A stretch of DNA of 64,000 bases. Origin: Escarpia spicata. Its lineage: Eukaryota; Annelida; Polychaeta; Sabellida; Siboglinidae. Location of the stretch: the NCBI GenBank assembly GCA_963995525.1, contig OZ023205.1:70428145-70492144 (forward strand), read 5' to 3'. Position 1 is the first letter of the stretch, and each line of letters begins with the position of its first letter. This document shows positions 1-10,640 of the stretch, piece after piece. The notes under the pieces were generated by a model, which saw nothing but the letters and a program-made list of their open reading frames with translations, was not told where the DNA came from and ran no database searches. The translations under genes and the position numbers were made by a program.

Positions 1-175
1 ACTGTCACAAATCATATGAGGTAGGTGTAGGATAGCTGAATAACTCCATGTTACGCTTTCTATAATAGTGCTGTTAAAACGGTTGAGGCAGACTTTGAAA
101 GGAAGGAAAGAGTGGTTTCATCCTATTACTTCTGCTGTAGTCATTTCTGTGGTTAGCCTATTTTTATTTACATAA

Positions 176-461
<286 letters not shown>

Positions 462-1019
462 AACCACATGCGTATACAACATTCGTACTAATATTCTGTT
501 GATGTTGATTCTAGCATTGTACAGTCTGCCCAATGTGTATTTTTTAAAGGAGTCAACTGTAACTGGGCAGTATTGTCTCAATCTACCGATTTTGACAAAT
601 ATTTTTTCAACAACTTTGCCAAATATCATGCTTCACGAATATATATAGCATTGCTGAATCACTGCATTCTAAGTGTACCATATGTTGATGCAAACGATGA
701 TGGTGAACAGTGTTCATATTTTAAATGGTTGTGTGGTAAAATATCATTTAGTGACGTCATTATTCGGTCTAGCGAACATCTTTGTTTCATATCATAAAGA
801 TAAGGTAATGTCGAGTCCAAAGAGTTGTAATATTTTAATGTACGATTGTTCATTATCCAGATATGGACTACTGTATTTCCTCTACCCCTTATTTTTGTTA
901 AAGCAAATACTCTGCTCGTGTTAATTTTTCTCATATTACCAAAAAAACTGGCAGATATCTCGTGCAGAACTTTTTATCGATTTATGTAAAGAATAGGTTG
1001 CCCCTAGAATTTTTGAACG
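462..1019. other. No gene recognised
   Basis: AT-rich sequence. Short open frames on both strands have no recognisable domain, and no repeat shared with the rest of the window was noticed. Confidence 0.5.
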
Positions 1020-1480
1020 AACATTTTTTCTAGCCGCATTTATGATACTGGACGTCCGGCCTATCGGCGACGGTTCGGTGATCAATGAGGCATGGCAACC
1101 CCCAGTCGTGACAGTCGGTACACGACACAATGGTGTACTCGTTTGTCGTTTCTTCTTGTTCGCATGATCGGGCAGATTTGCTTGTGCTTACGCGTAATGT
1201 TCTGAAACTCGACGTTGTGTCTGAAATAGTAACACAAGAGAAGATCCACCAGTGTACAACAGAAGACGCAGTTACATTAGCATTAAGCCACGCTGTATTT
1301 GCTGCGCGAAGACTATTCATACACAAATATCAAACACTGTATATTGCCAGGTATTTATTCATACAGCCGAGTGAACTGGAACAACGTGAATTTACTGTAC
1401 TTGCCCAAGATTCAAAACCCAGAATTTCTCGTGTGAGAGTCCGACGCTCTAAAACTACGCCATCGCGCCCCACACAATAA
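1020..1480 (+). pseudogene. Unrecognised broken ORF
   Basis: I do not recognise this protein. An open frame from an ATG at 1130 to 1480 gives 116 residues with ordinary composition (SHDRADLLVLTRNVLK near the start, then a run of hydrophobic and charged residues, then a basic RVRVRRSKT tail). A second frame, open from about 1030 to 1168, also looks coding (DVRPIGDGSVINEAWQPP) and overlaps it, so the two probably form one protein split by a single frameshift near 1145. A splice-acceptor-like ttttttctag lies at 1024-1033. It may be a decayed transposon ORF or one exon of a host gene; no neighbour settles this. Confidence 0.35.
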
Positions 1481-1517
1481 TTAAGGCATTTTTCAGGAAA
1501 ACCCTATACAAAAGCAT

Positions 1518-1565
1518 ACGAGTTATCCATATGTATATATATATATATATATATGGATAACTCGT
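1518..1565. repeat. 48-bp near-perfect palindrome with AT core
   Basis: ACGAGTTATCCATAT at 1518 is matched by ATATGGATAACTCGT ending at 1565, with a (TA)n centre and one mismatch. It can fold into a hairpin or cruciform. It may have arisen by inverted duplication around an AT microsatellite. Confidence 0.85.
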
Positions 1566-2007
1566 CACAATATTTCTTGCGACGGGAGACAGAACATCAC
1601 AAGTCACTTAGTGTCATATCTGCGGGCGTGCTTAGCCCGATCACCTGACAACAGCTACATCTCAAACGAGAACTATCAAACAAACTATCTGCTACACCTT
1701 ATCATGGTAATAAACTAGGCAATCTGTTGCACGGTCTTGTCTTGTGATAGTAGCCTGTTGTGTAACGATCGAATATTGTTGTGTTCTTAGGTGAATCGCA
1801 TGCTTAAGTTTCATAGTTTCGTGTGTTTGAGTTCCCGTTGTTGTCGCAGATGGCACGAGAGACGTAGTAGCGTGTGTTTTATTTCCCGTTGTTAGAAAAA
1901 AATAAATAAACTTACATTGGAGCAAATGTTAGACACCTGCGACGTTTTGACCCGCACTGACGTCAAGTGAACAAGATCCGCTGTAGACGAGTCGAAACAA
2001 GATTTTA
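1566..2007. other. No gene recognised
   Basis: No domain, tRNA or shared repeat was recognised between the palindrome and the 3' end of CR1 copy 1. Confidence 0.5.
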
Positions 2008-3590
2008 TAAAGATTTAACAATATTGTCACCCAGAGAATTAACTCTAGGTGGCAGGTGGACAAGGAAGCCCTCTGGCTTATCAAGAGTCCAACCATTTTA
2101 TTTATGTGTATCCCGCACTTCTGAGGTATGTGTCGATTTTATTTTTAAACATATTCACGCTACTAACACCCACACAACCAGCAGATAATCTGTTCCATTC
2201 ATTTACAGTCCTTTTTCCAGTTTGTGAAAATTAGAACTTTCTTATATCTAATCTACACTGCTCCTTTGCTAATGTAACTTCATGTCCTCTAGTCCTTCTA
2301 TCTTTTATAACTGAAATAAAAATATTTCTTTCAATATTTTCATAACCATTCATTATTTTAAACACTTATATCTGATCTCCTCTCAATCTCCTGGTCTCTA
2401 GTGTTGTTAAACCACATTCTTTTAGGCGAATTTCATAACTAAGATCCCTCAGTTTTGGTATCATTTTAGTCGCTCTCCTCTGTACTAATTCTAGGATATT
2501 TATGTCCTTCTTGCGATATGGCATCCGCGCATGTACACAATGTTCTAAAAGAGGCCTCACTATTGTTTTGTACAGCGGTATTATTAGTTCTTTTTCCTTA
2601 TACGCTATATTTCGCCTAATTAATCCAAGGATTTCATTTCCCTTTGAAGCTGCAATTCCGCACTGCTCTGAACCCTTCATACCAGCAATGGTTAACCCTA
2701 AGTCCTTTTCTCTTACAGTAGTACTTAGTACAGTACCCCCTATTGTATATTCTACATCTTCGTTCACATGTCCTGTATGAAGCCATTTACATTTCCCCAA
2801 ATTGGACAACATTTGCCACATTTCAGACCATTTGATCAACCTGTCAAGATCATTTTGTAAATTATGTCTGTCTCCATCACTTTTAATCCTTCTAAACACT
2901 TGTTATTTCATCATCCAAATCGTTGATATATATTACGAATAATATAGGTCCTAATACTGATCTCTGTGGTACCCCACTCAATACCGATTTCCAGTTTGAA
3001 GCCTCCCCATCAACAACTACACGTTGTCTTCTGTCAATCAGCCATTTTTCTATCCAGTTTATTATACCATTTCCTATGCCGTGAGCCTTTAGTTTAAGCA
3101 GTAATCTTTGATGTGGTACTTTGTCGAAAGCTTTTTGAAAATCTAAGTAGACGATATCTACTGGTGATCCCTCATCTACCCACTTAGTGATGTCTTATTT
3201 ATTAAGCATGACCTCGTTGAGATGGGTTTATCAAGTTATGTTTAACAAGAAAATCCACCATGTGATCTTTAATTAGTCTTTCTAATAATTTGCAAATCAC
3301 TGATGTTAAACTCACTGGTCTATTGTTCTCTAACTTGTTTCTCGAACCTTTTTTAAATAACGGTATAATGTTTGCCTCTTTCCATTCTAAAGGAACCACT
3401 CCCTCTTCTAATGACAAATTGAAAACTGTAGCAAGCGGTACACTAATTTGGTCTACAATTTACAATAGTAGTTTGGGCGGAATCCCATCCACTCCAGATG
3501 ATTTATTATCCTTCATAGCCCTTGTTTTCTTAGCTACAATTTCCGGGGTTACAATTAACTGTCCCAAATAGTCTGAATCTGCCCCCTTGA
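2008..3590 (-). pseudogene. CR1-type LINE, copy 1 (5'-truncated, dead)
   Basis: Minus-strand remains of reverse transcriptase. The upstream end is near 3590, with RT finger and palm text at 3202-3417 (VVPLEWKEANIIPLFKKGS, a motif of CR1 RTs) and the C-terminal part at 2366-2899 (LIIPLYKTIVRP, RRATKMIPKLRDLSYEIRL, LTTLETRRLRGDQI). The 3' UTR reaches about 2008. Compared with copy 2 of the same family, the stretch that should hold the FADD active site is deleted near 2905, so the copy cannot encode active RT. Frameshifts and stops occur throughout. The family recurs at 23.4, 34.6, 41-45 and 59.8-61.3 kb. Confidence 0.92.
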
Positions 3591-4339
3591 CATTCATGTA
3601 ACCGCATCTTAAATAGCAGTTAGCTTACTTTACCGCATATATAATTACACTTGGATTATATTATCGATTTTAAATTCCCGTAAATGTAGATATAAATCAT
3701 TGTGCATTCAATTTTTAGGCTTGATTATCTGGACGCTACACAACTATTTTAATTGGTATATTCATAAATTTTAATTCATCTTTTTCATAGAATTGGTAAA
3801 TTGATGGATGCCCTAGAATTGTTTATATAATCTTAATTATATTTTATTTAGTTAATTGTATGTATTATATAAAGCTATACAAATTAACTGTGAATTATAA
3901 TGGACCTCTTTTTACAACGCGACCATCGTAACATTATGTGTTTACAGTAGGAATGTATTACAAATACACAATGTTTCATTAATTATTGTAACGTTGATTG
4001 AGAGTTATGGTAATTTCTCATGTCGATCCTCAATTACGTTTACAGTATACTTGTATCGCATAGTTACATTGATGTAAACTTACTGATCTTCTTGGTACGT
4101 ATTTCGGACCCAGACTGTAATAACATAATAATAATAATAATAATAACTTTAATTGTTATCGTCTTAGGAGCACTAACAAGATCACTTATATTTCGTTTAA
4201 ATCCTCTGAGGCCAATCTCAAATGCACATTGAAGAGCGTTGGCGAATTGCGAAATCGACAAGAGGTAATAGATTTGTTGAGATATGGGTCGATACAGCAG
4301 GGAGTTAAGGTAGGTAAGCAAGGTACAATTGCAAGTTTT
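3591..4339. other. AT-rich, (ATA)n at 4121-4147
   Basis: No gene recognised. The (ATA)n run at 4121-4147, read on the minus strand as a (TTA)n tail, could be the 3' tail of an old L2-like retroelement extending toward 4340, but no coding part is left to confirm this. Confidence 0.4.
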
Positions 4340-5790
4340 CAAATGACGTCAGAAAGGTGAATATGTTATTAATAAAATGAGGTACACCGAAACCATTTTG
4401 GATTGTACAACACATAATCACTTTCTCACCTTTCCCCGTCATCTCCATGTGCGGGGTGACGGGTCTTGGAGAGTCTCTTCCACTTCTTCCTGTCCTGAGC
4501 CCATTCTTTCTTCATCTGCCATGCCTTTACATTTTTCCTCACTGTATCCTGCCATCTCAACTTGGGCCTTCCTCTCGCTTGTTTCCCTTCTATCATCATC
4601 TCCATGGTGGCTCCCCATCTGGTCTCTTGCAGACATAACACGCCCAGTCTCCGGGATTTCATCATGTCCGCAACTTCTCGGCTCCTTCCAGTTAACGTTT
4701 CAATATTCAACGTTGCTATTGTAATTGTCTCTCTACCCCTTCGCATATTTTTTCGCAGGCACGGGGCGGTTGCGCTGCGCGGCGCTTACAGGGAGCGCCC
4801 TAGATGTAATCTCTCTACTATTTCGACTCTGCATGACATTTTTGTGGCAGGTTTTTTTATGGTTGGATGCCCTTCCTGACGCCAACCCTCCTCCTTTTTC
4901 CGGGCTTGGGACGGGCTGTTGGATGTGCTGGCTTGCACACCCCCAAGCGGAGCTACAACATGTAATCACTGTAGTGTGGTTGTATGGCTACCAAACTATA
5001 CGAAGTACGTATTGAACAGTTCACAGTTTATGTATATAGCAAGAATGTCATCAATTAGACAACAGTGACGCATGCCCTGTCATTATTCACACAATAAAAC
5101 GGCAAACTAGAATTGCTAAATTGCAATCGTTATAAATTTACGGAAGTGTAATGTTTGTTTATGTGACCCGTGGTTTTGTGTTTTGTAGATAAAAGTTTAT
5201 ACATTTGGCGACTGTATTTGGCAGTTTTCATGGTTATGTGAGGCGTAAACCTCAATTGTATTATGCCATTTAACAGTAAACAAATTAAGCGGTCATCTAA
5301 GAAAATAGAAGAGTCGTCTAAACATCTATGTTGTCATCTATCTATGGTATAGGGTCATCTTAAATATAAAATAAACGAATAATATTCCAGGTAAAATAAT
5401 TGATGAGCACGTAGTTTCATTTGTGAGACTATCCCATATTATGTTTAATTGACCTCGATGCATGTTGCAACGACCCTTCCATACGTTCTGCTTGTTACCC
5501 ATGCTTCGCTAGGTCCAATCATTTGCAAATATATTACGACAACCGTGTGCTATCCACAAGGATATGTACACGTCCACGCATATCGTACTAGACAACACGC
5601 GGCAGACTCAGTCTGAAAATCGTACGTTAAGCGTCGTATGTGAAGGTCGAGTAGCTACTAGCATGGCCAGCTGTTGTAAATTGGTTGGTCTGGCGTGATT
5701 ATGTTATTAAATGTTATGTCTCGATGTTATACACAAATAGTGCGACAAAAACAATTCAACCGTGTCTGGAACCTCGACAATGACGTCACA
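4340..5790. repeat. Duplicated block, copy 1 (interrupted)
   Basis: About 0.9 kb of sequence matches the block at 12985-13855 in the same order and orientation, for example gaggtac...ttggattgtacaaca at both left ends and gatatgtacacgtccacgca at 5561-5580 and 13640-13659. Divergence is substantial, with many substitutions and small indels. Copy 1 is longer because a 532-bp RTE-derived element sits in it at 4423-4954. It may be a non-coding repeat family or a piece of duplicated intron: copy 2 lies inside methyltransferase copy A. Confidence 0.85.
4407..4970 (-). mobile_element. Short RTE-derived element made of both ends, with TSD
   Basis: The body at 4423-4954 is flanked by 16-bp direct repeats at 4407-4422 (acaacacataatcact) and 4955-4970 (acaacatgtaatcact), differing at two positions. 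On the minus strand it has a GC-rich leader with the ggcgtcaggaagggcatcc word common in RTE-type elements. An open frame at 4426-4746 then begins with endonuclease N-terminal text (ITIATLNIETLTGRSREV, LCLQETRWG) and passes directly into the RTE C-terminal motif (GRPKLRWQDTV, WAQDRKKW). About 2.5 kb of a normal ORF is therefore missing. This looks like a non-autonomous deletion derivative that transposed as such. The matching site at about 13118 in the other duplicated block lacks it. Confidence 0.88.
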
Positions 5791-6039
5791 CGTGGAACTT
5801 TCTTGGCCATTTTGGAATTAGCTCTAGTATGATTTAATTTCAATCAACAATTATAGTGAATATGCTTTGACGTCTATATAATTGTAGTTTTACAAAAGAT
5901 CGAAATGCATTGCTTCTGGTAAACCTATAATATATATATATATATATAAAACAAGCGATACTACGTTTGATATCCTAGAAGCTACCGATTATAATACCAA
6001 GTATATTAACACCTTTTGAGTTTGTGCCTGTCGAACAGT
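5791..6039. other. No gene recognised; short (AT)n
   Basis: AT-rich non-coding sequence with an (AT)n run at about 5931-5947. A tgacgtcacacgtgga word at 5781-5796, at the left border, also occurs in an exon of methyltransferase copy B, but the flanks do not align. Confidence 0.4.
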
Positions 6040-6649
6040 TCAAAACTCAATAATAAATAATAATAATACAACTTAATTTTGACATTAAAGCATTAAAGCA
6101 TTAAAATACCAAATAACTTAAAATTATAATTAGTCCAGGTAAATAATAAAATAATAATAACGGTAGGTTATAAATTAAAACATGTTAAAACTGTAGAATG
6201 TTAAACTGCACTCGTTAAAAGTAATATTAAATGTGTGAAATAAGAAAAAACTAATACCATGAATACTACAATGATAATAAATAATAAATACTACAATGAT
6301 AATAAATAATGAATACTATAATGATAATAAATAAGATAATATGTAATACGTGTGTTAAAGTCCAATGTTAGTCATGTAAAACCCATTAAGTGGAGAAGAA
6401 CAATGTCTTTAGTTGTTTCTTAAATTGAGGGAGATTGCCGTTGTTGCGCATGTTCATGGGAAGTTTGTTCCACAGAGTGGGGCCAGCACAAGCAAATGCA
6501 CGGCGGCCAAAACGTTCTAAGTTCATTCTAGGAGCAAGAGTAACCCGCTTGCAGAGCGCAGGGAACGGCGTGGTGTATATTGGTGTAATAGTGCCGCAAG
6601 GTACTCAGGCGTACCATCGTATAACACCCTGTGCATAAGGACGAGTATC
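6040..6649 (-). pseudogene. L2/CR1-group LINE, 3' part of interrupted copy
   Basis: The minus-strand RT C-terminus at 6523-6649 and downstream reads ILVLMHRVLYDGTPEYLAALL, then RRAFACAGPTLWNKLP and FKKQLKTLFF, which are typical of the extreme C-terminus of L2/CR1-group RTs. An AT-rich 3' UTR with short tandem repeats and an ataataataat tail lies to the left. The other half of the same ORF lies at 10641-10935, and the break between them is exactly a TTAA that carries the DNA transposon. Confidence 0.85.
6261..6335. repeat. 25-bp tandem repeat, three copies
   Basis: Units at 6261-6285, 6286-6310 and 6311-6335 (gaatactacaatgataata plus ataat) are nearly identical. They lie in the 3' UTR region of the interrupted LINE. 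Confidence 0.9.
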
Positions 6650-7028
6650 TTAAGGGCCAATGTCTCAAAAAGTGTACAATTGACAAAAATCGATCTTTTC
6701 TCTCTCACATCGTCAATTATAAAGTTAGCCTAACGAAATTTTCACCATATATTGATGTCATTACGTTCTTTCAGGACATGTAAGGTTTGAAAGCCTTGTT
6801 AATTTTTAAAATGGCAGAAATTGGCCGTAAGTTGCCAAAAACGGCCAAAATGACGTGTCCAATTGAAGTTTCCAAAGTTTGAAGTACTGCCATACAAAAA
6901 CAGTGCTGTATTTATTTTTCTGAGTTCACTGGACAAATGGAGTATGTATTGGGAATGTACAGTAAAAAAAATCATGTTTAAAAATTAAAACTAAAAAATC
7001 TACACTGCTTTTATAATGACCAATTTTT

Positions 7029-7927
7029 GCGTGTCCAGCGTCATCGGTTTACACGGGTCAATTACATTAATTTATTATTGTCGTTGTAGGATACCTATAT
7101 ATGTATTCTTTTCCTACATGTTAAGTAAATGATATACAATAAAATATGGGTCTAAACCAAAATTCGACGAAAATATAACACGTTCAAGTAAAAAAATATG
7201 GTGTGGTGTTTTAGCTGCGTGTCCAGCGTCATAGATAGAAAAGGCTATCTTCAAAACAATAGGAAACGTACGCCGTTTTTGTTTTTTGGTACATACCAGC
7301 AACCAGCATGCTATAACCTCAACAATGGCAATAGCAAAATTCACAATATTTCTTGGTCAAATGAGGATACAACCGATTTTAGTTGGTGTCCAGCGTCACT
7401 GCGTGTCCATCGTCATCTGTGGGATTACCGAGAAAGACTGCTGAGAGCGGATTCTACTTTGATATGTAGGAACTACAGTGATCAGTGCATCCGTGGCGGT
7501 CGCCTCTGCTGGTGGGTACTTTTTGTTTCCTACAATAAATATTTGATGAGTTATGGTCCTATATGTACGTTTTTCATATGAAATGGGGTAATAGAATAAG
7601 GCTAATATGGTAAATTAATAAAGGTAACACCACTTATAGCGTTAGTATACTTAACAGCTGTGTTCTAACAAACCAATGAACGATAATTTGATACGTTGGT
7701 TTGCGGGAAAGTTAATATATGACAATCCTAATGTATAATCAACTTGATGACGCTGGACATGCCAATTTAACCAAATGTATATTTACCGGCTGTAGTTGAC
7801 ACTGACATCCTAACTTTTAGTGTAGATGTGTCAAGTACATGTTGCTCTTCATATAAAAGAAAACATTTCACATACAATTTAGAAGAACACATTATTACAA
7901 ACAAACCATACTGACGCTGGACACTTG
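7029..7927. repeat. Repeated 17-mer GCGTGTCCAGCGTCATC, left group
   Basis: Copies on the plus strand start at 7029, 7217, 7385 (ggtgtccagcgtcac) and 7401 (one mismatch). Inverted copies lie at 7746-7762 and 7911-7927. Repeats of this kind inside the ends of DNA transposons are often transposase-binding sites; that role is an inference here. Confidence 0.85.
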
Positions 7928-8629
7928 CTGATTAATAATAAAAATCAACATATCTAAGAATAATTTCCGTTTAAATAATAGCTATTAATATACGTTTGAA
8001 GAACAAGACAGGTAGCAAAACAATATTATGCATTTGGGGGATATTAATAGGTAATTTGAAGAACTATGGCCAATGGGTTTACTCACTCACGGCAGTAAGG
8101 CTGGACATGCAGCTATGGGCAATACATATCGCTTACATACTACTGTATCCGTTATCTCACGTGATCTGCTCATCTCATTGAATTATTTTCAAAAGCATTT
8201 AAGAGTTTCACAAAAACAAAATACAGAATAATTAATATTGCATTCTACATTTTTTAGAATACCCTGTCAACCAAAGAGGCATTATCATGGCAAGCCACGA
8301 CACGCAAATGTATTGTGCTAAGATCTCGCACCGTTACCAAGATAGATAGATAGCACAAGACCCCCACTTCTTGGCCCATCGTTCCACTCAGAACCGGGCA
8401 TATCATGTCTGCGCAAGATACCTCCCAGACCATAAGCTGAGAGCTCAGCGAGCGCACAAATCTATAAATGTAAGTAGCGTACGATAACATATTTGTCTTG
8501 AGTTTGACTTTTCTTCAAGTAATTGTCTATATTTATTTTAATATTACATGTAAGCTTTTTGTTACATATCAATATTTCATGTAGAAGTGATTTATTATTA
8601 ATGTGTAAAATGTCAATATTTGCATATAG

Positions 8630-8797
8630 AGCAAGACATCTGCAGCGGTAACTCCTACAGTGGAAGTTAGGAAGTCGAAGAGACTCGACCCATCCCTTCC
8701 ACCTACTACAAATGAGGTGCCTACGTCTTTGCAGAGTTTGGCTGACTCAGAATACGTACCATTATCAGGCATTGTGTGTTGTGTTACAAACTTGTAA
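8630..8797 (+). CDS. Possible exon inside the TTAA transposon
   Basis: After an acceptor-like catatag, a frame of 55 codons stays open to a TAA at 8795 (SKTSAAVTPTVEVRKSKRL near the start; then proline and serine rich). Lys/Arg, Pro and Ser content resembles the N-terminal linker of a DNA-binding protein. No start codon is present, and a donor could be at gcatt|gtgtgt near 8776. It may be spliced to the downstream ORF at 9263-9957. No homologue is recognised. Confidence 0.3.
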   Translation, partial: SKTSAAVTPTVEVRKSKRLDPSLPPTTNEVPTSLQSLADSEYVPLSGIVCCVTNL

Positions 8798-9262
8798 ACC
8801 ATTACACCATACGATTTATGATACTAACTCTGCAAGATATATTATATTCTTTTCAGAAATATGTAACAAGATAATGTACAACTAAGCCAATATTCGCATA
8901 ATTTATATTTGGCTGTATGTGTTGCTTTATGATGTGCATGCTAAATAAGGCAGGTTTCTTCCTTGTAATATATAGGTCACAGTGGAGGATTACTATCGTT
9001 TACAAACCAACTGCATAGGCTACGATTATGACAACCGATGTTCTTGTTATGGACACAACTTTTCAGTGGTCTCACAGACTACCGCCCGCATGGTGACATA
9101 TACTTATTTTTGTTACATTATAACACTAACACATATTTTTAAACCGTAATTTCAAAAACATATAATTCCCGGTTTAATATTCATAGTTTATGTTATAAAA
9201 ACATTGGAATTTGCTGTCTTCTTAACTTAAATACAACCTGTGTCTTTGTTTGTTTCCTTCAG

Positions 9263-9957
9263 AGAAACCCTGGTCGTAAAGATGAATTTACCCTAAATAC
9301 ATTCATCAGTAGCACAAGAATTAGGAGCAGACGTGATAGCTGAAATACCGATTGCTGGAAACCTACCCAGGAAAAGGAGGTCATCTGTCCAAAAGAAGCT
9401 AAACGCCTTGAAGGTGAAGACGAAGAGGCTGCAAAGACGTGTATGGGTTTTGGAGAATCATTTAAAGCGCTCTACTCGTAATCAGAAAGAAGGATCAGAG
9501 CAAACAAGAACTGATACGACTCCCATAAACATCGTTTTTGACAACGCTGATAAGCCGTGCTGACATAATTATGAGGAAGGACGGATTGAACCCTTCGCGA
9601 AACAAAGAAGTGAGAAAGGTTCTCGCTGCCCATGAATCACTTGTGATGGAAATGCAAGATATTCCAATCAAGAAAAGGCAGTCACTCTTCACAGGACGTC
9701 ACCTGAAGAGAAGTCGGGCAGGAAGCATGGTCGCGAAGAAGTTGCACCTAGACCGACGATACGTTCTCCGCAAGAATGGCTTCGCAGGACAAAATACAGC
9801 ACAACACTTGAAGGCCAGACGTATGCGGTTACACGGGAAGGAGTTCATGAAGATACCGAATAAATTTACACATCTGCCAGGCAAGAAGGATGCCGTGAAA
9901 GATGGTACGAAGAATGTGCAGAAATATACTTTGACTGACTGTAAGGAACAATAAGAA
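9263..9957 (+). CDS. Basic coiled-coil protein of the TTAA transposon (broken)
   Basis: A strong acceptor (tgtttccttcag) ends at 9262. Two frames overlap downstream: 9333-9563 (76 aa), with a basic, heptad-like stretch (KKLNALKVKTKRLQRRVWVL), and 9538-9954 (138 aa), with KKLHLDRRYVLRKNGF and LPGKKDAVKDGTKN. One frameshift around 9540, or a missed splice, would join them. The second part resembles, from memory and weakly, an unnamed protein family found in multiple copies in cnidarian and other animal genomes, in which a helix-turn-helix-like basic segment precedes a PGK(K/R)D motif. No DDE or other catalytic domain is visible. A polyadenylation-like aattaaa follows near 10052. Function is unknown; DNA binding is plausible. 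Confidence 0.5.
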
Positions 9958-10065
9958 TTCAACGTAGACATGATTGTCCATGCCGCTGCATGTTTAAAAT
10001 GGTGTTCGTAGTTGTTTTGTAATTTGTGACGAAGGATAATTATTGTCTTCAATTAAAGCTACATT

Positions 10066-10451
10066 GCGTGTCCAGCGTCATCAGTATATACCCATTTCTT
10101 AGCTCACAGTTTGCCTAGTCTCGATCCCCGGACGCATATGACAGTTGGCAAACACAAAGATAACTGATCAAGGTTACTGATTATGTATCAGCTATAATTC
10201 CACACACTTTTCTGAGAGAGCTGCACCAATTGAAAATACGCCATTCCAAGAAACAACAGAGTGCAAAAACTATCACCAAAGTAACAACGAGGAAAGGAAT
10301 GTTTCCAAGTCAAATTTAATCGTCTACCTCTTGATTCTTATTAAATGGCATGTACACTAGATGATCCCAAAATGTTTACCCTTTACATGTAATTTAAAAT
10401 GTTCTAATTGTAGCAAATATTGTAATTTTTCGTCGATGACGCTGGACACGC
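10066..10451. repeat. Repeated 17-mer, right group
   Basis: A plus-strand copy of GCGTGTCCAGCGTCATC at 10066-10082 matches the consensus apart from its first bases. A perfect inverted copy lies at 10435-10451, about 185 bp from the right transposon end. With the left group, the motif is confined to this element as far as I can see. Confidence 0.85.
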
Positions 10452-10640
10452 GATGAAAATCACGTTTGACTTCAAGTAACTGTCATAACAAAACTAACCC
10501 ATATTACATTGACCCATTTATGGAAAATATGCCTCAATACATGTATAATGAGAAACTATAACTTAATTGTTCAGAATTAAACATTTATTTTTGGACCTGT
10601 TAAAACCTAATTGTACACTTTTTGGAACATTGGCCCTTAA

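Larger units (their letters stand above)
6650..10640 (+). mobile_element. TTAA-flanked DNA transposon, 3983 bp, with TIRs
   Basis: The left end starts GGGCCAATGT at 6654 and the right end is its inverse, finishing at 10636. The terminal inverted repeats match for about 28 bases (GGGCCAATGTYYCAAAAAG followed by TGTACAATT). TTAA lies immediately outside both ends (6650-6653 and 10637-10640). Removing the element with one TTAA rejoins an L2-like RT reading frame in phase, so the ends are well defined. TTAA targets are known for piggyBac and Kolobok transposons, but no DDE domain of either was seen. Inside are a 17-mer repeated eight times and a basic coiled-coil ORF. It is either non-autonomous or belongs to a type I do not recognise. 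Confidence 0.9.

Noticed and set aside
5781..5796. tgacgtcacacgtgga, also found in an exon of methyltransferase copy B, as trace of a third gene copy
   Set aside because: Sixteen bases match but the flanks on both sides do not align, so chance or a shared CRE-like palindrome is as likely.
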